From Paeniglutamicibacter antarcticus_C (GTDB lineage Bacteria; Actinomycetota; Actinomycetes; Actinomycetales; Micrococcaceae), in assembly GCF_039544305.1 (NCBI RefSeq), contig NZ_BAABLK010000093.1, forward strand, positions 29,048-93,047: a stretch of 64,000 nt of DNA, written 5' to 3'. The notes beneath the pieces are model-generated. The model did no database searches and was not told the DNA's origin. It saw only the letters and a list, made by a program, of their open reading frames with translations. Positions 8,734 to 17,094 of the stretch are shown piece after piece. The number at the start of each line of letters is the position of its first letter. Positions within the stretch are counted from its first letter, which is position 1. Made by a program: the position numbers and the translations under genes.

Positions 8734-10011
8734 CTATCGGAGCTTGAGTCCCAGCAGGGAATCCAGGGCGTCGGTCAGCAATTGCCCGCCGGTGCCGGCC
8801 GAATCCCCGTCCCGGGTCGGTTCCTGCGCGCTGAAGGCATCAAGCACGGCAAGGGCCGCCGGTGAGTTCAGGTCGTTTGCCAGCTTCGAGCGGATCCGGG
8901 TGATCACGGCGGTGGCCTCAGCCAGGCTGGTGGAATCGATGCGCGCGCGCCAGTGGGCCACCCGCGCCTGGGCCTCGGCCAAACGTTGGTCGGTCCAGGA
9001 CCAGTCGCTGCGGTAGTGCTGGCCCAGCAGCACCGTGCGGATGGCCACGGGTTCGACCCCGGCGGCACGCAGCGTCGAAACCAGCACCAGATTGCCTAGG
9101 GACTTGCTCATCTTCTCGCCGTCCAGGCCCACCATGCCGGTGTGCACATAGGATTCGGCCAATGCCTTGTGGTCAAGCGCCGCGGCATGCGCGGCGGAGA
9201 ACTCGTGGTGCGGAAAGATCAAATCCGATCCCCCGCCCTGGACGGTGAAGGGCGCCGGGAGCATACGTCGGGCGATCACCGAGCATTCGATGTGCCAGCC
9301 CGGACGACCCGAGCCCAGGGTTGCCCCGTCCCATTCCGGTTCGCCCTCGCGGGCCACGCGCCACAGCAACGGGTCCAGCGCGTCGCGCTTGCCCGGTCGC
9401 TGAGGATCCCCGCCGCGTTCGGCGAAGAACCCGAGCATGGTCTCGCGGTCGTAACCGCTGACGGTGCCCAGCTCCCAGGCCTCGTTGGCCGCTGCCACGG
9501 CGTCGAAGTAGATGTCCCCGTCGGGTTCGCCGTCCTGGCCGGGAACCGGGTAGGCGAGGTCCTTGGACACCAGTTCCTCGACCACCGGGACCAGCCAAGA
9601 GATCGTTTCCACGGCACCGAGGTAGTGCTCTGGAGGGATCACGTTCAACGCCTCCATGTCGGCGCGGAACAGGTCGGTCTGCTCGGTCGCCAGCGCTTGC
9701 CAGTCGATCCCGAGCGATGCGGCGCGCTCGAGCAGCGGATCGTCGATGTCGGTGACGTTTTGCACGTAGGTGACCTTGCGCCCGGCGTCGCGCCAGGTGC
9801 GCTGGAGCAGGTCGAAGGTGACGTAGGTTGCCGCATGGCCCATGTGCGTGGCGTCGTAGGGGGTGATCCCGCAGACGTACATGCTCGCCGGCGCGTTGGA
9901 CTTGTCCGCCGGTGCGGTGTCCTTCAGCCGGTTCGTTGCGGTGTCAAACACCTCAAGGATCGGTGCGTTTCCGGCAACATGGGGGACGGTGGGCGCTGGC
10001 CATGCAAGCAC
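8734..10011 (-). CDS. mshC: Cysteine:glucosaminyl-inositol ligase MshC (mycothiol synthesis)
   Basis: ATP-dependent ligase joining cysteine to GlcN-inositol, the penultimate step of mycothiol synthesis; 425 residues. It is a class-I aminoacyl-tRNA-synthetase relative of CysRS: MYVCGITPYDATHMGHA at 44-60 carries the zinc Cys47 and the HIGH-type motif, GWHIECS (Cys243) and FPHHE give further zinc ligands, and KMSKS is at 300-304. It lacks the tRNA anticodon-binding extension of true CysRS, as expected for MshC. mshA, the first enzyme of the pathway, lies 5 kb away. Regulation is not visible. Confidence 0.96.
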   Translation of the reverse strand: MLAWPAPTVPHVAGNAPILEVFDTATNRLKDTAPADKSNAPASMYVCGITPYDATHMGHAATYVTFDLLQRTWRDAGRKVTYVQNVTDIDDPLLERAASLGIDWQALATEQTDLFRADMEALNVIPPEHYLGAVETISWLVPVVEELVSKDLAYPVPGQDGEPDGDIYFDAVAAANEAWELGTVSGYDRETMLGFFAERGGDPQRPGKRDALDPLLWRVAREGEPEWDGATLGSGRPGWHIECSVIARRMLPAPFTVQGGGSDLIFPHHEFSAAHAAALDHKALAESYVHTGMVGLDGEKMSKSLGNLVLVSTLRAAGVEPVAIRTVLLGQHYRSDWSWTDQRLAEAQARVAHWRARIDSTSLAEATAVITRIRSKLANDLNSPAALAVLDAFSAQEPTRDGDSAGTGGQLLTDALDSLLGLKLR

Positions 10012-10129
10012 GGGGGGCGTCCTTTCTCTTAGGTTTTACGCACCCGGGCGGGCCCGCGGCGCAAATGGAAGTTACTGGTGGCAAGTCCAAACGGTCCCGC
10101 GGTTATTCCGCATGGTCCGAGCAGCCGCC

Positions 10130-10954
10130 CTAGGCGTTGATCACACCGAAGCCCAGCAGCACATACAGGGCCAGGCCCAGTGCCAATCGGTACCAGACAA
10201 AAAGGCGGTAGCTGTGCGTGGAAACGTACTTCAGGAACCAGCCAACGATGAGGAAGCCGACGAAGAAGGCAATCACGGTCGCCAGCCCGGTTTGCGCCAA
10301 CGTGTAGAAGCCTGGCTCGTCGAAGGACTTCACCAGCTTGTACAGCCCCGAGGCGAAGACCGCGGGGATGGCCAGCAGGAAGGAGTAGCGGGCCGCAGCC
10401 TCACGGGTGTAGCCCATGAACAGGCCGGCGGTGATGGTGCCCCCGGATCGCGACACACCGGGGATCAGTGCCAACGCCTGGGCGAAGCCGAAGAGGATGC
10501 CGTGCTTGGGGGTCAGGGTACTTAGCTCACGGGTCTGCTTGCCGTAGTAGTCCGCGACGGCCAGGATCAGGCCGAAGATGACCAAGGTGGTCGCCACGAT
10601 CCACAGCGAACGGAACGAGGTGTCGATTTGCTTCTCGAAGAGCAGCCCCAGCACGGCGATCGGGATGGAGCCGAGGATGATCAGCCAGCCCATTTTCGCG
10701 TCGGGGTCGCTATGCGGGATCCGGCCCCTCAAGGCGTTGAACCACGCACCGATGATCCGCACGATGTCTTTCCAGAAGAAGACCAGCACCGCGGTTTCGG
10801 TACCCAGCTGCGTAATAGCCGTAAATGCGGCGCCGGGGTCGGAGGCGTTGGGCAGCAGCTCCCCGACGATGCGCAGGTGGGCGCTGGAGGAGATGGGGAG
10901 AAATTCCGTTATACCCTGGATTAGCCCCAGGAAAGCCGCTTCAAACCAATTCAC
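10130..10954 (-). CDS. uppP: Undecaprenyl-diphosphate phosphatase UppP/BacA
   Basis: Integral membrane phosphatase that recycles undecaprenyl diphosphate for cell-wall synthesis; 274 residues with about eight hydrophobic segments. Signature motifs are present: GLIQGITEFLPISSSAH at 10-26 and PGVSRSGGTI at about 165-174. Loss or overproduction of this family alters bacitracin sensitivity. The GTG start has no Shine-Dalgarno but lies six bases after TAGTGT, suggesting a leaderless mRNA. It follows mshC with a 118-bp gap, so the two may be separate units. Confidence 0.96.
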   Translation of the reverse strand: MNWFEAAFLGLIQGITEFLPISSSAHLRIVGELLPNASDPGAAFTAITQLGTETAVLVFFWKDIVRIIGAWFNALRGRIPHSDPDAKMGWLIILGSIPIAVLGLLFEKQIDTSFRSLWIVATTLVIFGLILAVADYYGKQTRELSTLTPKHGILFGFAQALALIPGVSRSGGTITAGLFMGYTREAAARYSFLLAIPAVFASGLYKLVKSFDEPGFYTLAQTGLATVIAFFVGFLIVGWFLKYVSTHSYRLFVWYRLALGLALYVLLGFGVINA

Positions 10955-10960
10955 GTACCG

Positions 10961-10966
10961 ACACTA
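10961..10966 (-). promoter_or_regulatory. -10 hexamer of uppP, leaderless arrangement
   Basis: TAGTGT on the minus strand, six bases before the uppP GTG. It fits the TANNNT consensus of actinobacterial -10 elements; no good -35 was seen. Confidence 0.4.
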
Positions 10967-11060
10967 CTTCACCAAGTCGCACCGACGCCTGTTGGCGCTC
11001 CACAACGAGTCGAAGATAATACCGCGGCACCGCCTCGGGGTGCCTCCCGGCGCTTCGGCG

Positions 11061-11312
11061 CTACCGGTCGCTTTGTTCCTGCTGCTGGTTGTCCTCATAG
11101 CCGTCGTCGTCTTCGTCGGCAACGGTCAGCGGCAGGAATTCCTCGTACGACTCATAGAGGGCATCCTCATACTCCTCGTAGGCATCGGCGACCGCCAGGA
11201 ACGCGGAGCTGATCGATGCATCGGCGGTGCCACGCTTCGCGGCGACCGCGGAAAGGTGTTCTTCGAGGCAGCTGATCAATACACTGAGGGCAACACGTGG
11301 GTCTGTACTCAT
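11061..11312 (-). CDS. Small acidic conserved protein, function unknown
   Basis: 83-residue protein starting MSTDPRVALSVLISCLEEHL, helical, with a very acidic and Gln-rich C-terminus (EEYEDALYESYEEF, then DEDDD and QQQEQ). No catalytic motif or membrane segment is seen. A longer in-frame extension upstream exists but runs antisense through the neighbouring DUF5703 gene, so the ATG at 11312 was chosen. TAACGT lies seven bases before this ATG, again suggesting leaderless translation. It is divergent from the DUF5703 gene with only 42 bp between starts. Confidence 0.7.
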   Translation of the reverse strand: MSTDPRVALSVLISCLEEHLSAVAAKRGTADASISSAFLAVADAYEEYEDALYESYEEFLPLTVADEDDDGYEDNQQQEQSDR

Positions 11313-11354
11313 GTGTCCGACGTTACAGGCATAAGCCACACTATGGACAGGGTC

Positions 11355-11609
11355 ATGATCGAAAAGAAAATCCCAGCGGCAAACCCCCTGGAGACGATGC
11401 CCGGGGACCCGGAACATCGCTTCGAATACCTGATCATCACCGCGCGCCCCGGCGAGCACCGGTCCGTTGCCCGGGCAGCTGTGCGCGAGCACTCAGAATA
11501 CGGCAAATGGGAACTGGTCCGTACCTGCCTGTACGAGGGCGGCGGACAAAAGTACTGGATGCGTCGGCGCATCATGCGGGTCAAGCCAACACTGAACATC
11601 CGCGCTTGA
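11355..11609 (+). CDS. DUF5703-type small protein
   Basis: 84-residue basic protein with the conserved core EYLIITARPGEHRSVARAAVREHSEYGKWELVRTCLYEGG and a KYWMRRRIMRV end. I associate this core with the DUF5703 family of actinobacteria, whose function is unknown. The ATG at 11355 is preceded by AGGG; an upstream in-frame ATG at 11343 is possible. It shares a 42-bp divergent region with the small acidic protein gene, so the two may be co-regulated. Confidence 0.72.
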   Translation: MIEKKIPAANPLETMPGDPEHRFEYLIITARPGEHRSVARAAVREHSEYGKWELVRTCLYEGGGQKYWMRRRIMRVKPTLNIRA

Positions 11610-11645
11610 CCACCATCCGGGTGCGGGTCCAGGGAGAAGGACAGC

Positions 11646-12803
11646 TTATTTTTTGACCTGTCCCAGCAGCCACGAAGCGACCGTTGAGTGTGCTGATTCG
11701 GCATCCGAGGGGTGATACAGGCTGGCCAGCGCATCGCGGTAGAGCCGCTCAATCTCCGAGCCGCGGAAATACTGCCCGCCCCCGGAGACCTTCGCTGCTA
11801 TGTCGATGCACGAACGGGCTGCGTCCCCGGCCTGCGTGCGCAGGGTGACCAAGCGCGGGAACCAGGAGCCGCCGTGGTCCACGAGGTCATCGAGGTCCCG
11901 GGTAGTCAGACGCAGCATCGCGTCGAGTTTCAAGATCTCCATCCCCGCGTCGGCGACCTGCCAGCGGATGTCAGGATCCTGGTCGTATGCGCGCCCGCCG
12001 TTTTTCAACGAGGTCCGCTTGGCCGGGATCGTTGCCGAGAGTTCCATGCCGCGTTCGGCCAGGCCCACGTAGACCGAGGCGGTCAGCGCCAGGAACGAGG
12101 CGAAGATGCCGAACACCAGCAAGTCCGGGACCGGGCCCACCGGCAGCTTGGTATGGATGTTTTCCGCCGGCACCGGTGCATCGGTAAGGATCGTCGTGTT
12201 CGACTGGGTGGCGCGCATCCCCAGGGTGTTCCAGTTCTGCGGGATCTCGATGCCGCCTGCGTCCCGGGCCAGGAAGCCATGGACAAGCTGGCCGGCGTCG
12301 GTGCTTTCGTCCTTCCCGAAGATCCCCAGACGGGTCCACACCGGGGCCAGCGAGGTGAACACCTTGATCCCGGTGAACGCGTAAGAGCCGTCGGCGGCAG
12401 GAACCGCGCGGGTCACCGAGTCAAAGAGGACCTCGTCGTTGCCGGCCTCCGAGACACCGAAGGCCATCACTTCACCTGCTTCGACCCAATCCAGCACCAT
12501 CTCCAGGCGGTCATCGCCCCGGGCGGCAAGCAGCGAGGCGACCCCGCTCCAGACCAGGTGCATGTTCACCGCCAGCGCCGTGGCCGGCGCGTAGGCACCG
12601 AGGCGTCGCTGCGCCGCCGTCATCGTCTCCATCCCCCAGCCCAGGCCGCCGCGGGAGGCAGGGAGCATCGCCTTGAGGTAGCCGGCCTCGGTGAGCTCGG
12701 CAAAATCCTCGGTGCAGAACGTGTTCTGCACATCATATGTCCCGGCGCGGGAGCGGAATCGTTCCAGCATGTCGGTGCCGAGCACCTGGTCGATGTTTTT
12801 CAC
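11646..12803 (-). CDS. Acyl-CoA dehydrogenase-like flavoprotein lacking the usual catalytic glutamate
   Basis: Flavoprotein of the acyl-CoA dehydrogenase superfamily, 385 residues. The N-terminal helical domain, the middle beta domain (AFGVSEAGNDEVLFDS; FTGIKVFTSLAPVW; NTLGMRATQSNTTIL) and the C-terminal helical domain are all recognisable. Where dehydrogenases have the catalytic Glu in an IYEGT-type loop, this protein reads SLYHPSDAESAH. A His-Pro at this spot resembles the flavin monooxygenase branch of the superfamily (DszC-like, from memory). The product may therefore be an oxygenase or a hydroxylase rather than a fatty-acid dehydrogenase. Substrate unknown; neighbours give no clue. Confidence 0.8.
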   Translation of the reverse strand: MKNIDQVLGTDMLERFRSRAGTYDVQNTFCTEDFAELTEAGYLKAMLPASRGGLGWGMETMTAAQRRLGAYAPATALAVNMHLVWSGVASLLAARGDDRLEMVLDWVEAGEVMAFGVSEAGNDEVLFDSVTRAVPAADGSYAFTGIKVFTSLAPVWTRLGIFGKDESTDAGQLVHGFLARDAGGIEIPQNWNTLGMRATQSNTTILTDAPVPAENIHTKLPVGPVPDLLVFGIFASFLALTASVYVGLAERGMELSATIPAKRTSLKNGGRAYDQDPDIRWQVADAGMEILKLDAMLRLTTRDLDDLVDHGGSWFPRLVTLRTQAGDAARSCIDIAAKVSGGGQYFRGSEIERLYRDALASLYHPSDAESAHSTVASWLLGQVKK

Positions 12804-12883
12804 GTGGTTCTGGCTTCGCTTCCTGTTGCTGGATCTTTTACCGGGTCCGATGGCGGTCAGGGCTCCAATGGCGTGTTGCGCGG

Positions 12884-14209
12884 TCAGTAGTTGGTGAGCA
12901 GGTCATGCAGCACCCGGGTGCCGAACTTCAGCGAATCCACCGGCACCCGCTCGTCAACGCCGTGGAACATGCCGGTGAAATCGAGTTCCGCCGGAAGTCG
13001 CAGCGGGGCAAAGCCGTAGCCGGTGATGCCCAAGCGGGCCAGCGACTTGTTGTCCGTCCCTCCGGAGAGCATGTAGGGAAGCACCACGGCTTCGGGATCC
13101 TCGCGGCCCAGCGAGGCGACCATCGAATCGACGAGGTTTCCTGAGAAGGGCACCTCGAGCGCGCGGTCAAGGTGCACCGAGCTGAGCGAGACGTGGGGAC
13201 CGGCAAGCATGCGCAGGGTTTCCATGACAGCATCGTGCTGGCCCGGCAACGTGCGTACATCCAGCAACGCCTCGGCGGAGCCGGGAATCACATTGTGTTT
13301 GTAGCCGGCGTCCAGCGCCGTGGGGTTGGCGGTGTTCTGCAGGGTCGCCCCGACGAAGCGGGCGACGTTGCCCAGTTCGGCCAGCAGCACCTGCGGGTTG
13401 TCCTCGGTGAATTCGATCCCGGTCATCTCCGAGACTCCGGCCATGAAGGCCCGGGTGGTGTCGGTGTAGGAGATCGGCCAGTCGTGCTCGCCGATGCGGG
13501 TGATCGCGGCGGCAAGACGGGTGACGGCGTTCTCGTCATTGGTTTGCGACCCGTGGCCGGCCCGTCCTGCGGCGGTGAGCTTGAGCCAAGCGATTCCCTT
13601 TTCCGCGGTCTGGAGCAGGTAGGCACGCTTGCCGTCGATGGTGGCGGAGAAGCCTCCGACCTCGCTGATGGCCTCGGTCGCGCCTTCGAAGAGCCCGGGG
13701 TGTTTCTCGACGATCCAGGTTGCCCCGTAGTCTCCCCCGGCTTCCTCGTCGGCGAAGAAGGCAAAGACCAGATCGCGGCGCGGACGGGTTCCGGTGCGCT
13801 GCATCTGCCGCAGCACGGCAAGGATCATGGCGTCCATGTCCTTCATGTCCACTGCCCCGCGGCCCCAGATCATCCCATCCGCCAGCTCGGCGCCGAAGGG
13901 GTCAACCGACCATTCGTCCTTGAACGCGGGGACCACGTCGAGGTGGCCGTGCACGATCAATGCCGGAAGCGTCCTGTCGGTGCCTTCGATGCGCGTGAGG
14001 ACATTGGCACGCCCCGGGGCGGATTCCAGGAGCGTGGCTTCGAGCCCGACCTCGTGGATCAACTCGGCGACGTACTCGGCGGCCTTGCGCTCGCCTGCGC
14101 CCTCGTTATTGCCGTAGTTGGTGGTGTCGATGCGGATCAATGCCTGGCAGATCCCTGCGACCTCGTCCTCGGCATTGATCTTCTGCGCAGACTGCTGGGC
14201 GGCTGACAT
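12884..14209 (-). CDS. M20/M25/M40 family metallopeptidase (dipeptidase or deacylase type)
   Basis: Zinc hydrolase of 441 residues. Metal-site motifs: LIVHGHLDVVPA (His and following Asp), WGRGAVDMKDMDA (bridging Asp), FFADEEAGGDYGA (catalytic Glu-Glu), and a C-terminal His in TGMFHGVDERVPV. A lid/dimer domain lies in the middle (KLTAAGRAGHGSQ). M. tuberculosis has a homologue near its mshC/uppP region annotated dapE2 (Rv2141c, from memory), but a succinyl-diaminopimelate substrate cannot be assumed. The ATG at 14209 is preceded by AAAAAGG; the reading frame stays open upstream into the tRNA gene, which is not coding. Confidence 0.9.
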   Translation of the reverse strand: MSAAQQSAQKINAEDEVAGICQALIRIDTTNYGNNEGAGERKAAEYVAELIHEVGLEATLLESAPGRANVLTRIEGTDRTLPALIVHGHLDVVPAFKDEWSVDPFGAELADGMIWGRGAVDMKDMDAMILAVLRQMQRTGTRPRRDLVFAFFADEEAGGDYGATWIVEKHPGLFEGATEAISEVGGFSATIDGKRAYLLQTAEKGIAWLKLTAAGRAGHGSQTNDENAVTRLAAAITRIGEHDWPISYTDTTRAFMAGVSEMTGIEFTEDNPQVLLAELGNVARFVGATLQNTANPTALDAGYKHNVIPGSAEALLDVRTLPGQHDAVMETLRMLAGPHVSLSSVHLDRALEVPFSGNLVDSMVASLGREDPEAVVLPYMLSGGTDNKSLARLGITGYGFAPLRLPAELDFTGMFHGVDERVPVDSLKFGTRVLHDLLTNY

Positions 14210-14337
14210 GGAAGGACCTTTTTCTCTTCGGGTGGCGGGGCCTGGTACACCTAACCCTATCGAGCATGCGCCCCCGTGCGCGAGTGCCCCCCGGGGGTGC
14301 GCAGGATGCAGATCCTGGGCCGCAACCCGGGTACGAG

Positions 14338-14373
14338 AAAACCCCCGACCTGACTTACGTCTGGTCGGGGGTT
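14338..14373 (-). terminator. Rho-independent terminator of tRNA-Leu
   Basis: 11-bp stem (AACCCCCGACC and complement) with a 12-nt loop, followed on the minus strand by TTTTC. It lies seven bases past the 3' end of tRNA-Leu. Confidence 0.8.
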
Positions 14374-14379
14374 GATCTG

Positions 14380-14462
14380 TGCGAAGGAGGGGACTTGAAC
14401 CCCCACCCACTTGCGTGGACTAGCACCTCAAGCTAGCGCGTCTACCATTCCGCCACCCTCGC
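14380..14462 (-). tRNA. tRNA-Leu(GAG)
   Basis: Class-II tRNA read on the minus strand. The 5' end GCGAGGG pairs with CCTTCGC at the 3' end (one G-U), followed by discriminator A. The anticodon loop TTGAGGT gives anticodon GAG for CUC/CUU leucine codons. A variable arm (GTCCACGCAAGTGGGT) and a T-arm with GGTTCAAGTCC are present. CCA is not encoded. A strong terminator follows, and a nested hairpin lies just 5' of it. Confidence 0.95.
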
Positions 14463-14471
14463 TGGTGTCCT

Positions 14472-14513
14472 GGACAACATCAAAGTTCGTGAAGAACTTT
14501 GTTTCCGTTGTCC
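14472..14513. repeat. Nested inverted repeat next to tRNA-Leu 5' end
   Basis: Outer arms GGACAAC/GTTGTCC enclose inner arms CAAAGTTC/GAACTTTG with a 5-nt loop. The element ends 10 bp from the 5' end of tRNA-Leu. It could be an operator, a terminator of an upstream transcript or a processing signal. Confidence 0.5.
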
Positions 14514-14826
14514 GCGGCGAGATAAGACTCTAGCACGGGTTCGGTGCGCACATCAATTCGACTCCTCCTGGCACCGAAAACCCCGTGTTCATCAGTGATT
14601 TTGCCTCGTCAACGGGCGGTAACGCCCCCAGGGCGGCACTATTGTGAGCAGGGTCATACCCGTCGGTGTCATCTTAGGGGTCCCAGAGTGCTTCGCACGC
14701 TGGGAACAGGGGCGTTGGTACGCGTTGTTGCATAGGATGAAGATGTTCGCCGCCGTCTGGTTGGAATAACCCGCGGCCGCAGCGAGCATGAATCCATTTT
14801 TCGCGTGTGTAGGTGGCTGAGCAACG
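14514..14826. other. Non-coding interval before mshA
   Basis: No credible gene. It holds an imperfect hairpin at 14681-14705 (11-bp arms, 3-nt loop, one mismatch), which may lie in the mshA leader or end a transcript. No clear promoter pair was identified. Short open frames here are low-complexity shadows. Confidence 0.5.
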
Positions 14827-16068
14827 ATGACTGAACCAACGATCCTTCCCAAGCGCATCGCGATGATTTCGCTGCACACCTCACCGCTGGAGCAGCCGGG
14901 CTCGGGAGACGCAGGGGGAATGAACGTCTATGTCCGGCATCTGGCTCTCGCCCTGGGCGAACTCGGGATCGAGGTCGATGTCTTCGTCCGCGGCGAAACG
15001 CAGTCCTCGGCCACTGCAATGGCCCCCGGGGTAGTCTGCCACGAGGTGCCCGCCGGACCGGCAGGCAAGCTCAGCAAGGAAGACCTTGCCGAACACCTCG
15101 AGGATGCGGCGCGGGCAATCAGGGACTACGCCACCGGGTTCGCCCCATACGAGGTGATCCACTCGCACTACTGGCTCTCCGGGGTGGTCGGCCTGCGCCT
15201 GGCCAAGGTATGGGATGTGCCGCTGGTGCATACCATGCACACCATGGGCAAGGTGAAGAAGCTTTCGGCGCAGACCGAGGAATCTGCCGCGCGCATCCGC
15301 GCGGAGATGCTCTTGTGCCGTGAGGCGGACCGGCTTATGGCCAACACCCCTGCGGAGGTCCAGGAGCTCGTGGATCTCTATGGGGCCCAACCTCAAATCG
15401 TGGATGTCGTGGAACCGGGCGTTGACCTGTCCTGCTTCCACCCCGGGGTGTGCGTGCAACGCGAGAGTCCGGATGGTTCATTGCGTGTTGTCTTTGCCGG
15501 CCGCCTCCAAAAGCTCAAGGGCCCGCAGATCCTGGTGCGCGCCCTGGGCATCCTGGCACGCGAACGACCGGACCTGGATGTGAAGCTGTCGGTCATCGGC
15601 GCCCGTTCCGGGGCCAAGGAACTGAACCTGCAAAAGCTCGTCGAGGCAGAAGGCGTTGAGCACCTGGTGCGTTTTTCCCTGCCGATGCCCGCCGAGCACC
15701 TGGCGAAGGCCTTCCGCTGCGCCGATGTGGTTGCCGTCCCCTCCTACAGCGAATCATTCGGCCTGGTTGCCTTGGAGGCACAGGCCTGCGGAACACCGGT
15801 GCTGGCCCACCGCGTCGGCGGGCTGCCGCACGCGGTCCAGGACGGACGAACGGGGATCCTGGTTGACGGAGCCGAACCGGCTTCGTGGGCGGCGGCGCTG
15901 GCCACCTTGGCAACTAACCCGGCGTTGCGCCTGTCCCTGGGCACCCAGGCCGCCGTCTTTGCGGCAGGGCACGGTTGGGAGCAAACAGCCGATGCGGCGA
16001 TCATGTCCTACCAACGGGCGTTGGATTGCTGCGCGGTGCTGGCCTCCGGGAGCACCCCTGCACACTGA
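14827..16068 (+). CDS. mshA: D-inositol-3-phosphate glycosyltransferase MshA (mycothiol synthesis)
   Basis: GT4 retaining glycosyltransferase that transfers GlcNAc from UDP-GlcNAc to inositol-3-phosphate, the first committed step of mycothiol synthesis; 413 residues. N-terminal signature: SLHTSPLEQPGSGDAGGMNVYV. The acceptor region follows (HSHYWLSG; HTMHTMGKVKK), and the C-terminal Rossmann domain has VFAGRLQKLKGPQ and the donor motif PSYSESFGLVALEAQACGTPV. The weak ribosome site (GAGCAACG) is close to the ATG. Together with mshC at 8.7 kb, two of the four mycothiol genes lie in this window. Confidence 0.96.
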   Translation: MTEPTILPKRIAMISLHTSPLEQPGSGDAGGMNVYVRHLALALGELGIEVDVFVRGETQSSATAMAPGVVCHEVPAGPAGKLSKEDLAEHLEDAARAIRDYATGFAPYEVIHSHYWLSGVVGLRLAKVWDVPLVHTMHTMGKVKKLSAQTEESAARIRAEMLLCREADRLMANTPAEVQELVDLYGAQPQIVDVVEPGVDLSCFHPGVCVQRESPDGSLRVVFAGRLQKLKGPQILVRALGILARERPDLDVKLSVIGARSGAKELNLQKLVEAEGVEHLVRFSLPMPAEHLAKAFRCADVVAVPSYSESFGLVALEAQACGTPVLAHRVGGLPHAVQDGRTGILVDGAEPASWAAALATLATNPALRLSLGTQAAVFAAGHGWEQTADAAIMSYQRALDCCAVLASGSTPAH

Positions 16069-16119
16069 GGCCCGGGCCGCAGGCTCCTGCACCGCCCAGG
16101 CCGCTGGGCCCCAAACACG

Positions 16120-16154
16120 TGTTGCCGCACGGGCCGGTGGCTCATGCGGCAACA
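16120..16154. terminator. Hairpin between convergent mshA and MaoC genes
   Basis: Perfect 10-bp inverted repeat (TGTTGCCGCA / TGCGGCAACA) with a 15-nt loop, in the 120-bp space between the two stops. No U-tract. Confidence 0.5.
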
Positions 16155-16188
16155 TCGGTCCCGGTCCTTGAGGCGAAGCGCTCCGGGT

Positions 16189-17094
16189 TTACCTTTGGGT
16201 ACCGGTGTCGCTGTTCGCCGTGACCTGGCCGCTGAAGTGGGGCTTGTTGCTGCGTGAGCCCCACCCGGTGAACCTCGTGCTATTGCCGTGCTCCTTGAAG
16301 GACACGTCAACGGTTGATGGCAACAGGACCGGGGTGGCGAACTCGATTTCCCAGTCGTAGCCTTCCCCGTGCGGCACGGCACCTGCCAGCGCACGCCCGG
16401 CCAGGTACATTCCGTGGGCGATGGCGCGTTTCATGCCCAACGCCTTGGCGCTGGCCGCCCAGAGGTGGATGGGGTTGTAGTCCCCCATCACCGCAGCGTA
16501 GGCGCGACCGGTGTCGGAAGCGAGCTTCCACGACGCAGTGCGCATCGGGGCCTCAAAGGGCACCCGTGGCTCGGCCGGAGCATCGGGCTTGCCCGCCAGC
16601 CACACTCCGCGGGCCAGGTAGGTCGAGACCCCCCGCCACACCGGTTCCGCACCCTCGCGGACCTCGGCAACGATATCGAGCTGCGTACCTGCCCGGTGTT
16701 GGCGCATCTCGGTGGCGTAGGCGGTCACCGAAAGCACTGCCCGCGGTGAAATGGGCCGGTGGTGGTTGACCTTGTTGGCCAGGTGGACCATGCCCAGCAA
16801 CGGCAGCGGGAAGTCCTCGTGCACCATCACCGACATCGCCACCGGGAACGCCAGTCCATGCACGAACACGCTGGGCAGCTCATCGCGCACCGTGTCGCCC
16901 ATCAACCGCTGGTAGGCCACCAGGCGTGCCGCATCCACCTCAAGCACTTCCAGGTGGTGCTCAACGGCAGGAAGCGCTCCGGCTGAGGGATTGGCCCCGG
17001 GGAGCATGGCACGAACCCGCGCACCGGCCGCCCTGGCGTAGAGCGATCCCAGTGACGGTGCGACGTCCAGGACCTCGGTGCGCCGCGGGCTCAT
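16189..17094 (-). CDS. MaoC-type enoyl-thioester dehydratase (HtdX-like)
   Basis: Double hot-dog (R)-hydratase/dehydratase of 301 residues. The C-terminal half carries the MaoC hydratase motif: YAAVMGDYNPIHLWAASAKALGMKRAIAHGMYLAGRALA, with the catalytic Asp and His. The N-terminal half is a degenerate hot-dog (VHGLAFPVAMSVMVHEDFPLP). The start overlaps the stop of the FabG4-type gene as ATGA. In M. tuberculosis the htdX-fabG4-fadA2-fadE5 neighbours (Rv0241c-Rv0244c, from memory) have the same partners. It probably handles 3-hydroxyacyl intermediates in fatty-acid turnover or remodelling. Confidence 0.88.
   Translation of the reverse strand: MSPRRTEVLDVAPSLGSLYARAAGARVRAMLPGANPSAGALPAVEHHLEVLEVDAARLVAYQRLMGDTVRDELPSVFVHGLAFPVAMSVMVHEDFPLPLLGMVHLANKVNHHRPISPRAVLSVTAYATEMRQHRAGTQLDIVAEVREGAEPVWRGVSTYLARGVWLAGKPDAPAEPRVPFEAPMRTASWKLASDTGRAYAAVMGDYNPIHLWAASAKALGMKRAIAHGMYLAGRALAGAVPHGEGYDWEIEFATPVLLPSTVDVSFKEHGNSTRFTGWGSRSNKPHFSGQVTANSDTGTQR

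Noticed and set aside
12884..14410. M20 peptidase starting at 14410
   Set aside because: The extra 67 codons would cover the tRNA-Leu terminator and 3' end. The ATG at 14209 has a good AAGG ribosome site and matches family length.
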